Shown piece after piece: positions 1 to 6,462 of a stretch of 7,540 nucleotides of DNA; the first letter of the stretch is position 1, and each line of letters opens with the position of its first letter. The DNA lies in assembly GCA_947369305.1 (NCBI GenBank), contig CANBLA010000044.1:1-7540 (forward strand), given 5' to 3'. Origin of the DNA: an uncultured Clostridia bacterium. Its GTDB lineage: Bacteria > Bacillota_A > Clostridia > TANB77 > CAG-508. The position numbers and the translations under genes were made by a program. The notes below the pieces were generated by a model. The model was not told the DNA's origin. It did not search any database and saw only the letters and a list, made by a program, of their open reading frames with translations.

Positions 1-640
1 TAATTTTGTCTGGATATTCTGTATAGGTTGGAATATCAATCGAGGCATTTTTATAGCTAATATCTTGAATCGCATCAAAAATTGTTTGTTCTAGTTCCTC
101 CATGTAAATTTTGGCACCATTTTTTCCATTAGTAATCATGACTTTGTCGTTCTCCATATAATAACTACTTTGCTCTAATTGGTCTGGCAGTTGCGCTCCA
201 ATGGTTTCAAGATACGAAATTAAGGCTTCCTTATTGTAAGTTAAAATAGGGTCAACATCGATTTTTGCCATTAATATTGCGACATAATCTTTAATATCTT
301 TTACCATATTTCCACTTCGACCAATACGATAAACAAAATCTACAGAAGCTTCTACATCGAATTTTGCATCAAATTGTTCAATTTCAACATAATATTCATA
401 ATTTTTATATTTTAAAATCAGATGATCATTTAATTCCAAATCCAAACTTTCCTGCACCAATCTTTTTGCTTCGTCTTTCGTCAGCCCCGATACATTGACA
501 CCTTTGATATATACACCAGCTTGTATTTTATCATCTGTTTTATGAAACCAATAAAACGCAATCACACTTGCCACCATAAAACCAATCACAACAGCAAGTA
601 AAATTAAATAAATTAAAATAAAATCCTTCTTTTTTACCAT
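1..640 (-). CDS. VanW/PG_binding_4-type membrane-anchored cell-wall protein (C-terminus cut by the window edge)
   Basis: An open frame runs from ATG at 640 to the window edge, giving 213 visible residues. A lysine-rich N-terminus (MVKKKD) precedes one hydrophobic segment at about residues 7-31, so the protein is probably anchored in the membrane with the rest outside. Two stretches resemble the peptidoglycan-binding module (PG_binding_4) of VanW-family and some L,D-transpeptidase proteins: GVYIKGVNVSGLTKDEA at about 42-58, and FDVEASVDFVYRIGRSGN at about 94-111. The NGKNGAKI stretch near 171-178 also fits. The C-terminal domain that would decide between a VanW-type protein, a YkuD L,D-transpeptidase or another fusion lies outside the window, so no enzyme activity is claimed. 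The site before the start is purine-rich (GAAGAAGAG) but is a weak Shine-Dalgarno. The gene has its own promoter at 672-700 and is separated from truB by 90 bp, so it is probably a separate transcription unit. The family assignment comes from motif recognition only. Confidence 0.8.
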   Translation of the reverse strand, partial: MVKKKDFILIYLILLAVVIGFMVASVIAFYWFHKTDDKIQAGVYIKGVNVSGLTKDEAKRLVQESLDLELNDHLILKYKNYEYYVEIEQFDAKFDVEASVDFVYRIGRSGNMVKDIKDYVAILMAKIDVDPILTYNKEALISYLETIGAQLPDQLEQSSYYMENDKVMITNGKNGAKIYMEELEQTIFDAIQDISYKNASIDIPTYTEYPDKI

Positions 641-671
641 TTTTTCTCTTCTTCATTGAATTTTTATTTTT

Positions 672-700
672 ATTATATGGTAAATTGAAAAATTTAGCAA
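672..700 (-). promoter_or_regulatory. Sigma-A-type promoter for the VanW-like gene
   Basis: On the minus strand a perfect -10 box TATAAT (677-672) lies 17 bp downstream of a -35 box TTGCTA (700-695, four of six consensus bases). Transcription would start near 665, giving a leader of about 25 nt before the ATG at 640. The spacing is optimal and the site sits in the only real intergenic gap of the window, right after truB. The surrounding AT-rich sequence raises the chance of a random TATAAT, but the paired -35 and correct position support it. Confidence 0.75.
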
Positions 701-730
701 GAGGTTTTAAAAAATTTGACTTCTCTAAAT

Positions 731-1579
731 TTAACTTATCACCACATCTCTTTTCAATAATTTATTTTCTACAACACCTAAACCAATAAATTTTCCATTC
801 TGATAAACATTATAGATTCCCTCACGTTTAGAAACCGTCAATCTAACTCCATTTAAAAAAAGTTCTAATTTTCTCTCGTTTAATTCTATTTTGGGATATT
901 CTTTGCATAATTCCTCTACTGAAATTATATTTTTTTCCGTCAATTCTTCTAATATTACCGCTTTTTCAATGCTAAATTTATCTACTTTTGTTCTTTGCAA
1001 AAATTTCATATATCCAACCGTTTCTAATTTTTCCGCAATATCTTCGCATAAAACTCTAATATACGTTCCTTTGGAACAGGATACTTCAAAGGAAATTTGC
1101 TTTTTTAAGTTATCGATTCCAAGCAATTTTATGGAATAAATTTCAATTTCTCTTTTGGGAATTTCTATGCTTTTCCCTTCTCTTGCATATTCATAAAGCT
1201 TTTTTCCATTGATTTTTACAGCAGAATATGGATGTGGAGCTTGTTTTTGTTTACCCTGCATTTGTTTAAGAATGTGTTTTACTGTCTCTTCGTCTAAAAA
1301 GCCTACTTCAGCTTCCTCAAGTACATTTCCTTCCTCATCTCCTGTGTCTTTTTTTTGACCTAACTGTATGGTAGCAATATACGTTTTATCATGTTCTATT
1401 AGATATTTGGATAATTTCGTAGCATCGCCTATCAAAACTGGTAAAACTCCCGTTGCTAATGGGTCTAAGGTTCCAATATGACCTGCCTTTTTTACATTCA
1501 ATATTTTTTTGACTTTTGATACAATATTTTGTGAGGTATATCCTGCTTCTTTTTCAATAATAACAATTCCAGATTTCAT
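731..1579 (-). CDS. truB: tRNA pseudouridine(55) synthase TruB
   Basis: TruB converts uridine 55 of the tRNA T-loop to pseudouridine in the cytoplasm. The 282-residue protein has the family hallmarks. GTLDPLATG (about 36-44) carries the catalytic aspartate D39. KTYIATIQLG lies at about 65-74, PYSAVKINGKKLYEYAREG at about 117-135, and SKGTYIRVLCEDI at about 169-181. The last 50 or so residues resemble a short PUA-type RNA-binding domain, so the protein is somewhat shorter than the ~310 residues of B. subtilis and E. coli TruB. I chose ATG at 1579 because GGAG lies 7 nt upstream and the product then starts MKSGIVIIEKEAGYTS, as homologs do. An in-frame GTG at 1609 would add ten unconserved residues and lies inside a hairpin. 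The gene follows nrnA after 56 bp and is the last recognised gene of the cluster. Confidence 0.96.
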   Translation of the reverse strand: MKSGIVIIEKEAGYTSQNIVSKVKKILNVKKAGHIGTLDPLATGVLPVLIGDATKLSKYLIEHDKTYIATIQLGQKKDTGDEEGNVLEEAEVGFLDEETVKHILKQMQGKQKQAPHPYSAVKINGKKLYEYAREGKSIEIPKREIEIYSIKLLGIDNLKKQISFEVSCSKGTYIRVLCEDIAEKLETVGYMKFLQRTKVDKFSIEKAVILEELTEKNIISVEELCKEYPKIELNERKLELFLNGVRLTVSKREGIYNVYQNGKFIGLGVVENKLLKRDVVIS

Positions 1580-1590
1580 AACATTTCTCC

Positions 1591-1633
1591 AAAAAGAAGG
1601 AACTCGCACTCAATTACTTGCAAGTTCCTCCTT
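1591..1633 (-). terminator. Intrinsic-terminator-like hairpin between nrnA and truB
   Basis: Just after the nrnA stop, minus-strand bases 1633-1620 (AAGGAGGAACTTGC) pair with 1607-1594 (GCGAGTTCCTTCTT). The stem is 14 bp with two G-U wobbles and encloses a 12-nt loop. Five T residues (1595-1591) lie at its 3' foot, two of them inside the stem. This is the form of a Rho-independent terminator, although the T run is short and the loop is large. The truB Shine-Dalgarno (GGAG, 1590-1587) follows at once, so it may act as a partial terminator or processing site that lowers truB expression relative to upstream genes. It could instead be a simple mRNA-stabilising structure. Confidence 0.55.
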
Positions 1634-1635
1634 GT

Positions 1636-2589
1636 CTATTTTAATCTTTTTTCAATTTCTCTTACTAAAGCATGTTTTGCTTCTTCTAAAGACATGGTAG
1701 TATTGGCACCTGCTGCCCTAATATGACCGCCTCCACCAAATATCATACATACTTCTGCAACATTAATATATTCATTAGAACGCAAAGAAATTTTGTAGCC
1801 TTTTTCTTCTTCATGTAAAAAAATCGATACTTCTACATTCTTTATATTTCTTCCAATTTCAACAATTCCTTCATGGTCGCCGTCTTTTAAGTTAAGATTT
1901 TGAATGTCTTGTTTATTAATGTATGTAAAACTAATTTTTCCGTCAGCAAAAAATTCCATTCTGTCCATTGCAAGTTTTCGTGCTTCAAATTTGTTTCTAG
2001 TCATGTTTAACATACTTTGTTTATAAATTTGGGGCAAATTAATTCCTGCATCTAGTGCTCTTCCTGCAATTTCAAAGGTTTCTATGGTAATACCAGAATT
2101 TTTAAATCCACCAGTATCCGTGATAATTCCTGTTAAAAAACATGTCATAGTTTCTTTAGATAATGGAATTTCTAAATAGTCAAAACTAGCAACTAGAATT
2201 TGTGTACAAGCTGGCGAAACATGATTGACGACGTTATAATCGGCAAACATCGAATTGTTCATATGATGGTCAAATTCGACTTTTACTTCTGCTGTTTCGA
2301 AATATGGAATAAAATCACTACTGACTCTTTTGATGTCTGGGCAATCGACTACGATTGCCATATCAAATTTTTTTACTGTTGGCATTTCTTTGATGGTTTC
2401 AAATCCTGGTAAAAAGGCAAAAGTTTCTGGTACTTTTTTCATTAGAACTTCTGGATTTTTACCCATTTGTTTTAAGATAAAATACAGTCCTAAACTGCTT
2501 CCAATGGCGTCTCCATCTGGACCTTCATGAGCTAAAATACAGATGTTTTGCGCCTTTTTTATTTCTTTTAATATGTCATCTAATGTCAT
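1636..2589 (-). CDS. nrnA: DHH/DHHA1 phosphoesterase, NrnA-type oligoribonuclease/pAp phosphatase
   Basis: NrnA proteins degrade 2-5 nt RNAs (nanoRNA) and dephosphorylate 3'-phosphoadenosine 5'-phosphate in the cytoplasm. The 317-residue length matches B. subtilis NrnA (about 313). The metal-binding DHH motifs are all present: HEGPDGDAIGS (21-31, with H21, D25 and D27), VDCPD (81-85), DHH (107-109) and ITDTGG (156-161). The C-terminal DHHA1 domain ends in the substrate-binding glycine stretch GGGGHIRAAG (285-294). The start is ATG 2589, with GGAG 7 nt upstream; the first G of that site is the last base of the rbfA stop codon. The gene is 10 bp after rbfA, and a DHH gene between rbfA and truB is a common clostridial arrangement. 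RecJ-like single-strand nuclease or cyclic-dinucleotide phosphodiesterase activity is a less likely alternative: the protein lacks the extra domains of RecJ and GdpP. Confidence 0.92.
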   Translation of the reverse strand: MTLDDILKEIKKAQNICILAHEGPDGDAIGSSLGLYFILKQMGKNPEVLMKKVPETFAFLPGFETIKEMPTVKKFDMAIVVDCPDIKRVSSDFIPYFETAEVKVEFDHHMNNSMFADYNVVNHVSPACTQILVASFDYLEIPLSKETMTCFLTGIITDTGGFKNSGITIETFEIAGRALDAGINLPQIYKQSMLNMTRNKFEARKLAMDRMEFFADGKISFTYINKQDIQNLNLKDGDHEGIVEIGRNIKNVEVSIFLHEEEKGYKISLRSNEYINVAEVCMIFGGGGHIRAAGANTTMSLEEAKHALVREIEKRLK

Positions 2590-2599
2590 AATCTTTCTC

Positions 2600-2962
2600 C
2601 TATTCTGGTTTTTTTAAGTCTTTGGTGATGTCTTTTAATATGTTGTCAATTCTGTCCCCATATTCGATGCTTTCGTCAAATTCGAAAATAAGTTCAGGGG
2701 TGTATTTTAGATTGACTTTTTGGGCAATTTGCGTGCGGATAAATCCGCTGGCTTTTTTTAGGGCTTTTAGGGTTTCTTTTTTGTCACCTACGTTTATCAT
2801 ACTAATATATATACGGGCAAATTTTAGGTCTGGACTGGTCTTTACTGAGGTGACTGAGATGAGTCCTTTTTTTAGGTTAGTGTTGTTTAGTTGTTGAGAT
2901 ATGATGTGGCTAATTTCTCGTTTTAGTTCTTGGTTGACTTTTTGTATTCGGGTATTTGACAT
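2600..2962 (-). CDS. rbfA: 30S ribosome-binding factor RbfA
   Basis: RbfA binds the immature 30S subunit near the 5' end of 16S rRNA and is needed for late 30S assembly and growth in the cold. The 120-residue protein has the usual length and conserved features. These are the N-terminal RIQKVNQELKREIS helix, the KTSPDLKFARIYIS strand region, the KASGFIR segment carrying the A-x-G kink of the type II KH-like fold (about 91-97), and the closing P-L-x-F-x-x-D-E-S-x-x-x-G-x-x-I pattern near 105-122 of the family alignment. The start is ATG 2962, with AAAGGAG ending 7 nt upstream in the 15-bp gap after infB. Its codon use is strikingly different from most of the cluster: all seven Asp codons are GAC, whereas all five in ylxQ are GAT. 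Confidence 0.95.
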   Translation of the reverse strand: MSNTRIQKVNQELKREISHIISQQLNNTNLKKGLISVTSVKTSPDLKFARIYISMINVGDKKETLKALKKASGFIRTQIAQKVNLKYTPELIFEFDESIEYGDRIDNILKDITKDLKKPE

Positions 2963-2977
2963 AAGTTTTCTCCTTTT

Positions 2978-5893
2978 TTAACGTTTTACTTCTTCCATGA
3001 TGTAGACTTCTAGTGAGTCACCTTCTTGGATGTCGTTGTAGTTTTCGATTTGGAGTCCGCATTCGTAGCCTTTGTCGACTTCTTTGACGTCGTCTTTGAA
3101 TCGCTTTAGGGATATTAGTTTGCCATCGTGTAGGACGATGTTGTCTCGGATAACTCGAATGCCTGCGTTTCGACTGACTTTTCCTGTTTGTACGTAACAT
3201 CCTGCAATGGTTCCTATATTGGATACTTTGAATGTTTGCCTTACTTCTGCATTTCCAATAACTACTTCTTTGTAAATTGGATCTAATAAGCCTTTCATAG
3301 CTGCTTCTACGTCGTTTATGGCGTCGTAGATGACAGAATAGGTTTTGATTTCTACTTCTTCTTTGTCTGCTATGGTTTTGGCTATGACTTCTGGTCGCAC
3401 GTTGAAGGCGATAATGATCGCGCTTGAAACTTTGGCAAGGGTTACGTCTGTTTCGGTTACTCCTCCAACATTTGAGTGGATGACTTTGACGCGTACTTCG
3501 TCGTTTGATAATTTTTCAAGTGATTGCTTTAATGCTTCTACGGAACCTTGTACGTCGGCTTTTACGATTAGGTTTAATTGTTTTAGGTTTTCACTTTCAA
3601 TTTTGCTGAATAAATCGTCTAAGGTTACTACATTGGATTTGGCAATTGTTTTTTGTCTTTGTTCGTATTTTCTCTTCTCGATTAGGTGTTTTGCTGTTTT
3701 TTCGTCTTTTACTTCATAGAAGGTATCACCTGTTTCTGGTACAGAGTGTAATCCTGTAATTTCAACTGGCGTGGATGGCAAAGCAAATTTTACGTTTTTG
3801 CCTTTGGCATTTTTCATAGTACGGATTCTACCTATGCTTGAACCAACGATAATTGTGTCTCCAACGTCTAGTTTTCCTCTTTGTACAAGCATCGTGGCTA
3901 CTGGTCCTCTGGTTTTGTCTAGTTTGGCTTCGATGATGGTTCCTTTGGCTTGTTTGGTTGGATTTGCTTTGAGTTCTAGGACATCTGCTTCTAGTAATAC
4001 CATTTCTAGTAAATTGTCAATTCCTATCCCTTGTTTTGCAGATATTGGCACAAAAATTGTATCTCCGCCCCATTCCTCTGGAACAAGTTCATATTGCATT
4101 AGTTCTTGTTTGACTTTTTCGACATTGGCATCTGGTAAATCCATTTTGTTGATAGCAACAATAATTGGAATTTCTGCTGCTTTTGCATGATTGATTGCTT
4201 CTACGGTTTGTGGCATGACACCATCGTTAGCAGCTACCACTAAAATAGCAATATCGGTAATCATAGCTCCTCTGGCACGCATGCTGGTGAATGCTTCGTG
4301 TCCGGGTGTATCTAAAAATGTGATTTGTCTGCTATTAATTTCTACTTGATAAGCACCAATGTGTTGTGTAATTCCACCTGATTCTCCTTCGATGACGTTG
4401 GTTTTTCGAATGGCATCTAAAAGTGAAGTTTTTCCATGGTCTACGTGACCCATTACAACGATGACTGGTGGACGTGGTTTTAATTCTTCTTCGGTGTCTT
4501 CGGTTTCATCGATTAGAATATCTTCGTCTGTTACAATGTTTTTCTTGATGGCATTGATGCCAAATTCTTGGGCAATTAGGTAGGCAGTATCAAAATCAAT
4601 GTTGTCATTAATAGTAGCCATAACGCCTAAACCTAGTAATTTTTTGATGACTTCGCTACTAGTGATTTTCATTTCGACTGCTAAATCTTTGACAGTAATG
4701 TTTTCTGGAATTGTGATTTCGGTTAACTTAAAGATTTTTTGTTTGGTTCTATTTTCTTGCGATTTATTTCTCTTTTTGCCACGTTTTCCTCTTTCAGTGC
4801 TTAAATCGTAATAATCTAGCATTTCACCTTCGTCAAACATATTGGATAATTGGTTTTGTTTTTTTAGATTATTTAATTTACCAGAGTTGAAATCATTTTC
4901 GTCATTTTTACGATTTTTTCTTGGTTGTCTTTGGTCATTCATTTTCTGGTTTTGTTTCATTCTGTCTCGGTTTTTGTTATTGTTGTTGTTATAATCTCTG
5001 ACATTATCCTTTTCTGGAATATCCATTTCCATGATATTTTTTATTTTTTTGTCGATTCTTCTATCATCCATCCCCTGTTTTCTTTGGAAATTTGGTCTAT
5101 TATTAGCACCATTACTATTACGTCTTTGATTATTATTTCCATTATTAAAATTATTATGATTGCGATTATAATTTCCATTTCGATTATTGAAGTTATTTCT
5201 ATTTTCACCATTTCGGTTATTATAGTTTCCTCGATTGTCATTATTTCTGTTGTTGTAATTTCCTCTATTTTCACTATTTCGATTTGAATAATTATTCGTA
5301 CGACCATTATTATAATTATTTTTGTGCGGATACGTATGCTTTTGGGCAGTTTCTTTACCTTCTTCGACTATTTTCTTTTCTACTTTTACTTCTTGCACTT
5401 CAGATTTCTCTTCTACTTTTTCTTGTATTGGGGGATTTTTTTTCTCCACATTCTTTGGTTTTTCTTCTTTTTTACCAATGCCAAATAACTCGTTCATTGT
5501 CATAGGCTTAGTTGGCTTATTTCGATAAACGATATTATAATCCTTGTTTCGATTTTGGTGAATAAAACCAACATCATTTTTTCTAGCTTGTTCTTCTTTT
5601 TTCTTTTTTTCCAGTTCTTTATTTTTATTTTCATCTTCATTTATAATAACTTCTCTTCTTATAATAACTGGTGTTTCTGTTGATTTCTTCATTTTTTTCG
5701 TATCTTCTGCCATTTTTTCTTGCTTTTTAGAAGACTCTCCTTTTATAATTTTTTTCAAGACTTTACACTCCTCGTCTGAAATACTGCTTAAATGACTTTT
5801 TGCTCCAATCCCATTTTTCACAGCTAGTTCAATTAGCTTTTTACTTTCCACATCTAATTCTTTGGCTAATTCATAAATTTTAATTTTCCCCAA
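2978..5893 (-). CDS. infB: Translation initiation factor IF-2
   Basis: IF-2 is the GTPase that brings fMet-tRNA to the 30S subunit and promotes subunit joining. From the TTG start the protein has 971 residues, long for the family because of its linker. In order it shows an IF2_N domain (about 1-52), a charged Lys/Glu linker, an Asn/Arg-rich tract (about 192-266), a second IF2_N domain (about 386-450), then the GTPase domain. The GTPase motifs are GHVDHGKT (482-489), GGITQHIG (506-513), DTPGHE (528-533), NKMD (582-585) and SAK (618-620). Domains II, III and C2, the last binding fMet-tRNA, follow to the end. I chose TTG at 5893 because GGGGG lies 8 nt upstream and the product begins (M)[13 protein letters not shown] like other IF-2s. 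In-frame GTG codons at 5908 and 5902 have no good ribosome site. The start overlaps the ylxQ end by 14 bp. Confidence 0.96.
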   Translation of the reverse strand: MGKIKIYELAKELDVESKKLIELAVKNGIGAKSHLSSISDEECKVLKKIIKGESSKKQEKMAEDTKKMKKSTETPVIIRREVIINEDENKNKELEKKKKEEQARKNDVGFIHQNRNKDYNIVYRNKPTKPMTMNELFGIGKKEEKPKNVEKKNPPIQEKVEEKSEVQEVKVEKKIVEEGKETAQKHTYPHKNNYNNGRTNNYSNRNSENRGNYNNRNNDNRGNYNNRNGENRNNFNNRNGNYNRNHNNFNNGNNNQRRNSNGANNRPNFQRKQGMDDRRIDKKIKNIMEMDIPEKDNVRDYNNNNNKNRDRMKQNQKMNDQRQPRKNRKNDENDFNSGKLNNLKKQNQLSNMFDEGEMLDYYDLSTERGKRGKKRNKSQENRTKQKIFKLTEITIPENITVKDLAVEMKITSSEVIKKLLGLGVMATINDNIDFDTAYLIAQEFGINAIKKNIVTDEDILIDETEDTEEELKPRPPVIVVMGHVDHGKTSLLDAIRKTNVIEGESGGITQHIGAYQVEINSRQITFLDTPGHEAFTSMRARGAMITDIAILVVAANDGVMPQTVEAINHAKAAEIPIIVAINKMDLPDANVEKVKQELMQYELVPEEWGGDTIFVPISAKQGIGIDNLLEMVLLEADVLELKANPTKQAKGTIIEAKLDKTRGPVATMLVQRGKLDVGDTIIVGSSIGRIRTMKNAKGKNVKFALPSTPVEITGLHSVPETGDTFYEVKDEKTAKHLIEKRKYEQRQKTIAKSNVVTLDDLFSKIESENLKQLNLIVKADVQGSVEALKQSLEKLSNDEVRVKVIHSNVGGVTETDVTLAKVSSAIIIAFNVRPEVIAKTIADKEEVEIKTYSVIYDAINDVEAAMKGLLDPIYKEVVIGNAEVRQTFKVSNIGTIAGCYVQTGKVSRNAGIRVIRDNIVLHDGKLISLKRFKDDVKEVDKGYECGLQIENYNDIQEGDSLEVYIMEEVKR
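5174..5305 (-). repeat. Four tandem 33-bp units encoding an 11-residue Asn/Arg repeat in IF-2
   Basis: Inside the IF-2 linker four consecutive 11-residue units occupy 5305-5273, 5272-5240, 5239-5207 and 5206-5174. They read [33 protein letters not shown] and [12 protein letters not shown] looser fifth unit ([11 protein letters not shown]) follows and the Asn-rich tract continues to about 5096. The units differ at many synonymous positions (AGA/CGA, AAT/AAC, TAT/TAC) while keeping the amino-acid pattern. This points to an older expansion kept at protein level rather than a very recent slip. The tract is hydrophilic, basic and almost surely disordered. Confidence 0.9.
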
Positions 5894-6203
5894 AAGCTTC
5901 ACCCCCACATAATTTCTTTATACCTTCTGATATATTTTTATCTTTAATTCCAATAACGGCTCGATTTTCTTTTCCAATCGCTTTGCTATTATCTTTAATG
6001 GTTCCAATCCTTAAAATTGGTACTTTTTTTCTTTGTGCTAAATACTTAATGTTGTTTGCTGTTTTCTCTGATGTATCTTTTGCAATAATTAGCAATTTAA
6101 TTTTATTTCTTTTGATTTCATCGCTAACAGCATCCATGCCAGAGACAACTTTTCCTGCTCTTGCCCCTAGTCCGAGCAGCCCATAAACCTTATTTATCAA
6201 CAA
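5880..6203 (-). CDS. ylxQ: YlxQ, L7Ae-family RNA-binding protein
   Basis: This 107-residue protein belongs to the L7Ae/L30e/Gadd45 fold family; B. subtilis YlxQ is reported to bind RNA kink-turns. The hallmark N-terminus [18 protein letters not shown] (about 9-26) is followed by [17 protein letters not shown] (about 36-52) and by a [16 protein letters not shown] pattern typical of the family. The start must be TTG. An in-frame TGA lies at 6206-6204, directly before TTG 6203, and the next ATG (M23) would delete the conserved first helix. A GAGAGG site ends 5 nt before TTG 6203 and 8 nt before the second TTG at 6200, so either may be used. The gene overlaps the ylxR end by 14 bp (11 bp if 6200) and the infB start by 14 bp. 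All five Asp codons are GAT. Its exact cellular role is not settled. Confidence 0.93.
   Translation of the reverse strand: MLINKVYGLLGLGARAGKVVSGMDAVSDEIKRNKIKLLIIAKDTSEKTANNIKYLAQRKKVPILRIGTIKDNSKAIGKENRAVIGIKDKNISEGIKKLCGGEAFGEN
5894..5906 (-). promoter_or_regulatory. Ribosome-binding site that decides the infB TTG start
   Basis: Minus-strand GGGGGTGA (5906-5899) matches the consensus GGAGGTGA at all but one base. Its G run ends 8 nt before TTG 5893. It lies wholly inside the last codons of ylxQ (Gly-Gly-Glu), so ribosomes finishing ylxQ are placed on it. No comparable site precedes the in-frame GTG codons at 5908 or 5902. Confidence 0.75.
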
Positions 6204-6462
6204 TCACACCTCTCAAATTTTCATAAATATCTTGCCCAATTTCTTGTTCAAATACTTTTTGCAAACGCTTTGATTTTATCACTTTATCTAAACATTGCTC
6301 ATTCTTACATATATATGCACCTCTACCATTTTTTTTGCCTGTTAAATCAATTTGAATCCCATCTTCTTTGGATTTGACAATACGCAAAAGTTCTTGTTTT
6401 TCTTTGGCTTGGTTGCATCCCATGCAGGTTCTTGTTGGTTTCTTTTTATTCATCTTGAGCAT
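6190..6462 (-). CDS. ylxR: YlxR (DUF448) RNA-binding protein
   Basis: YlxR proteins are small basic factors in the nusA-infB operon. The B. subtilis protein, also called RnpM, is reported to bind RNase P RNA and modulate its activity, and other work links it to gene regulation. The 90-residue product has the family signature: PTRTCMGC (about 9-16), LLRIV, a GK-x-x-GRGAYIC stretch (about 42-52) and a downstream cysteine. The four cysteines C13, C16, C52 and C57 could hold a metal, but I infer this only from spacing. ATG 6462 is preferred because AGAGG ends 6 nt upstream. ATG 6453 would start MNKKKPTRTC and fits homolog length equally well. ATG 6483 adds residues with only a weak site. The start lies inside nusA (17-bp overlap), so translation is probably coupled. 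Confidence 0.92.
   Translation of the reverse strand: MLKMNKKKPTRTCMGCNQAKEKQELLRIVKSKEDGIQIDLTGKKNGRGAYICKNEQCLDKVIKSKRLQKVFEQEIGQDIYENLRGVIVDK

Noticed and set aside
700..730. Terminator directly after truB
   Set aside because: The stretch is AT-rich with only a 4-bp AGAG/CTCT pairing and no GC-rich stem before a T run.
1580..1609. Upstream GTG start for truB at 1609
   Set aside because: It adds ten residues not seen in TruB homologs, has its nearest purine site 17 nt away, and lies within the hairpin. ATG 1579 has GGAG at 7 nt.
3771..4190. Long plus-strand open frame opposite the IF-2 G domain
   Set aside because: The minus-strand frame encodes unmistakable GTPase motifs here. The plus frame has no recognisable domain.
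4925..5287. Open plus-strand frame rich in Ile and Ser
   Set aside because: It is the antisense image of the Asn-rich IF-2 repeat. AAT/AAC codons read backwards give Ile/Val-type codons. No ribosome site or known domain is seen.
5174..5305. CRISPR-like regular repeat
   Set aside because: The units are contiguous 33-bp coding repeats with no unique spacers and stay in the infB frame.
5041..5307. Second minus-strand frame rich in Ile, Glu and Thr
   Set aside because: It is a frame-shifted reading of the same repeat inside a clearly real infB frame.
5894..5908. GTG starts for infB at 5908 or 5902
   Set aside because: Neither has a usable ribosome site, whereas TTG 5893 has a near-consensus one and gives the expected IF-2 N-terminus.
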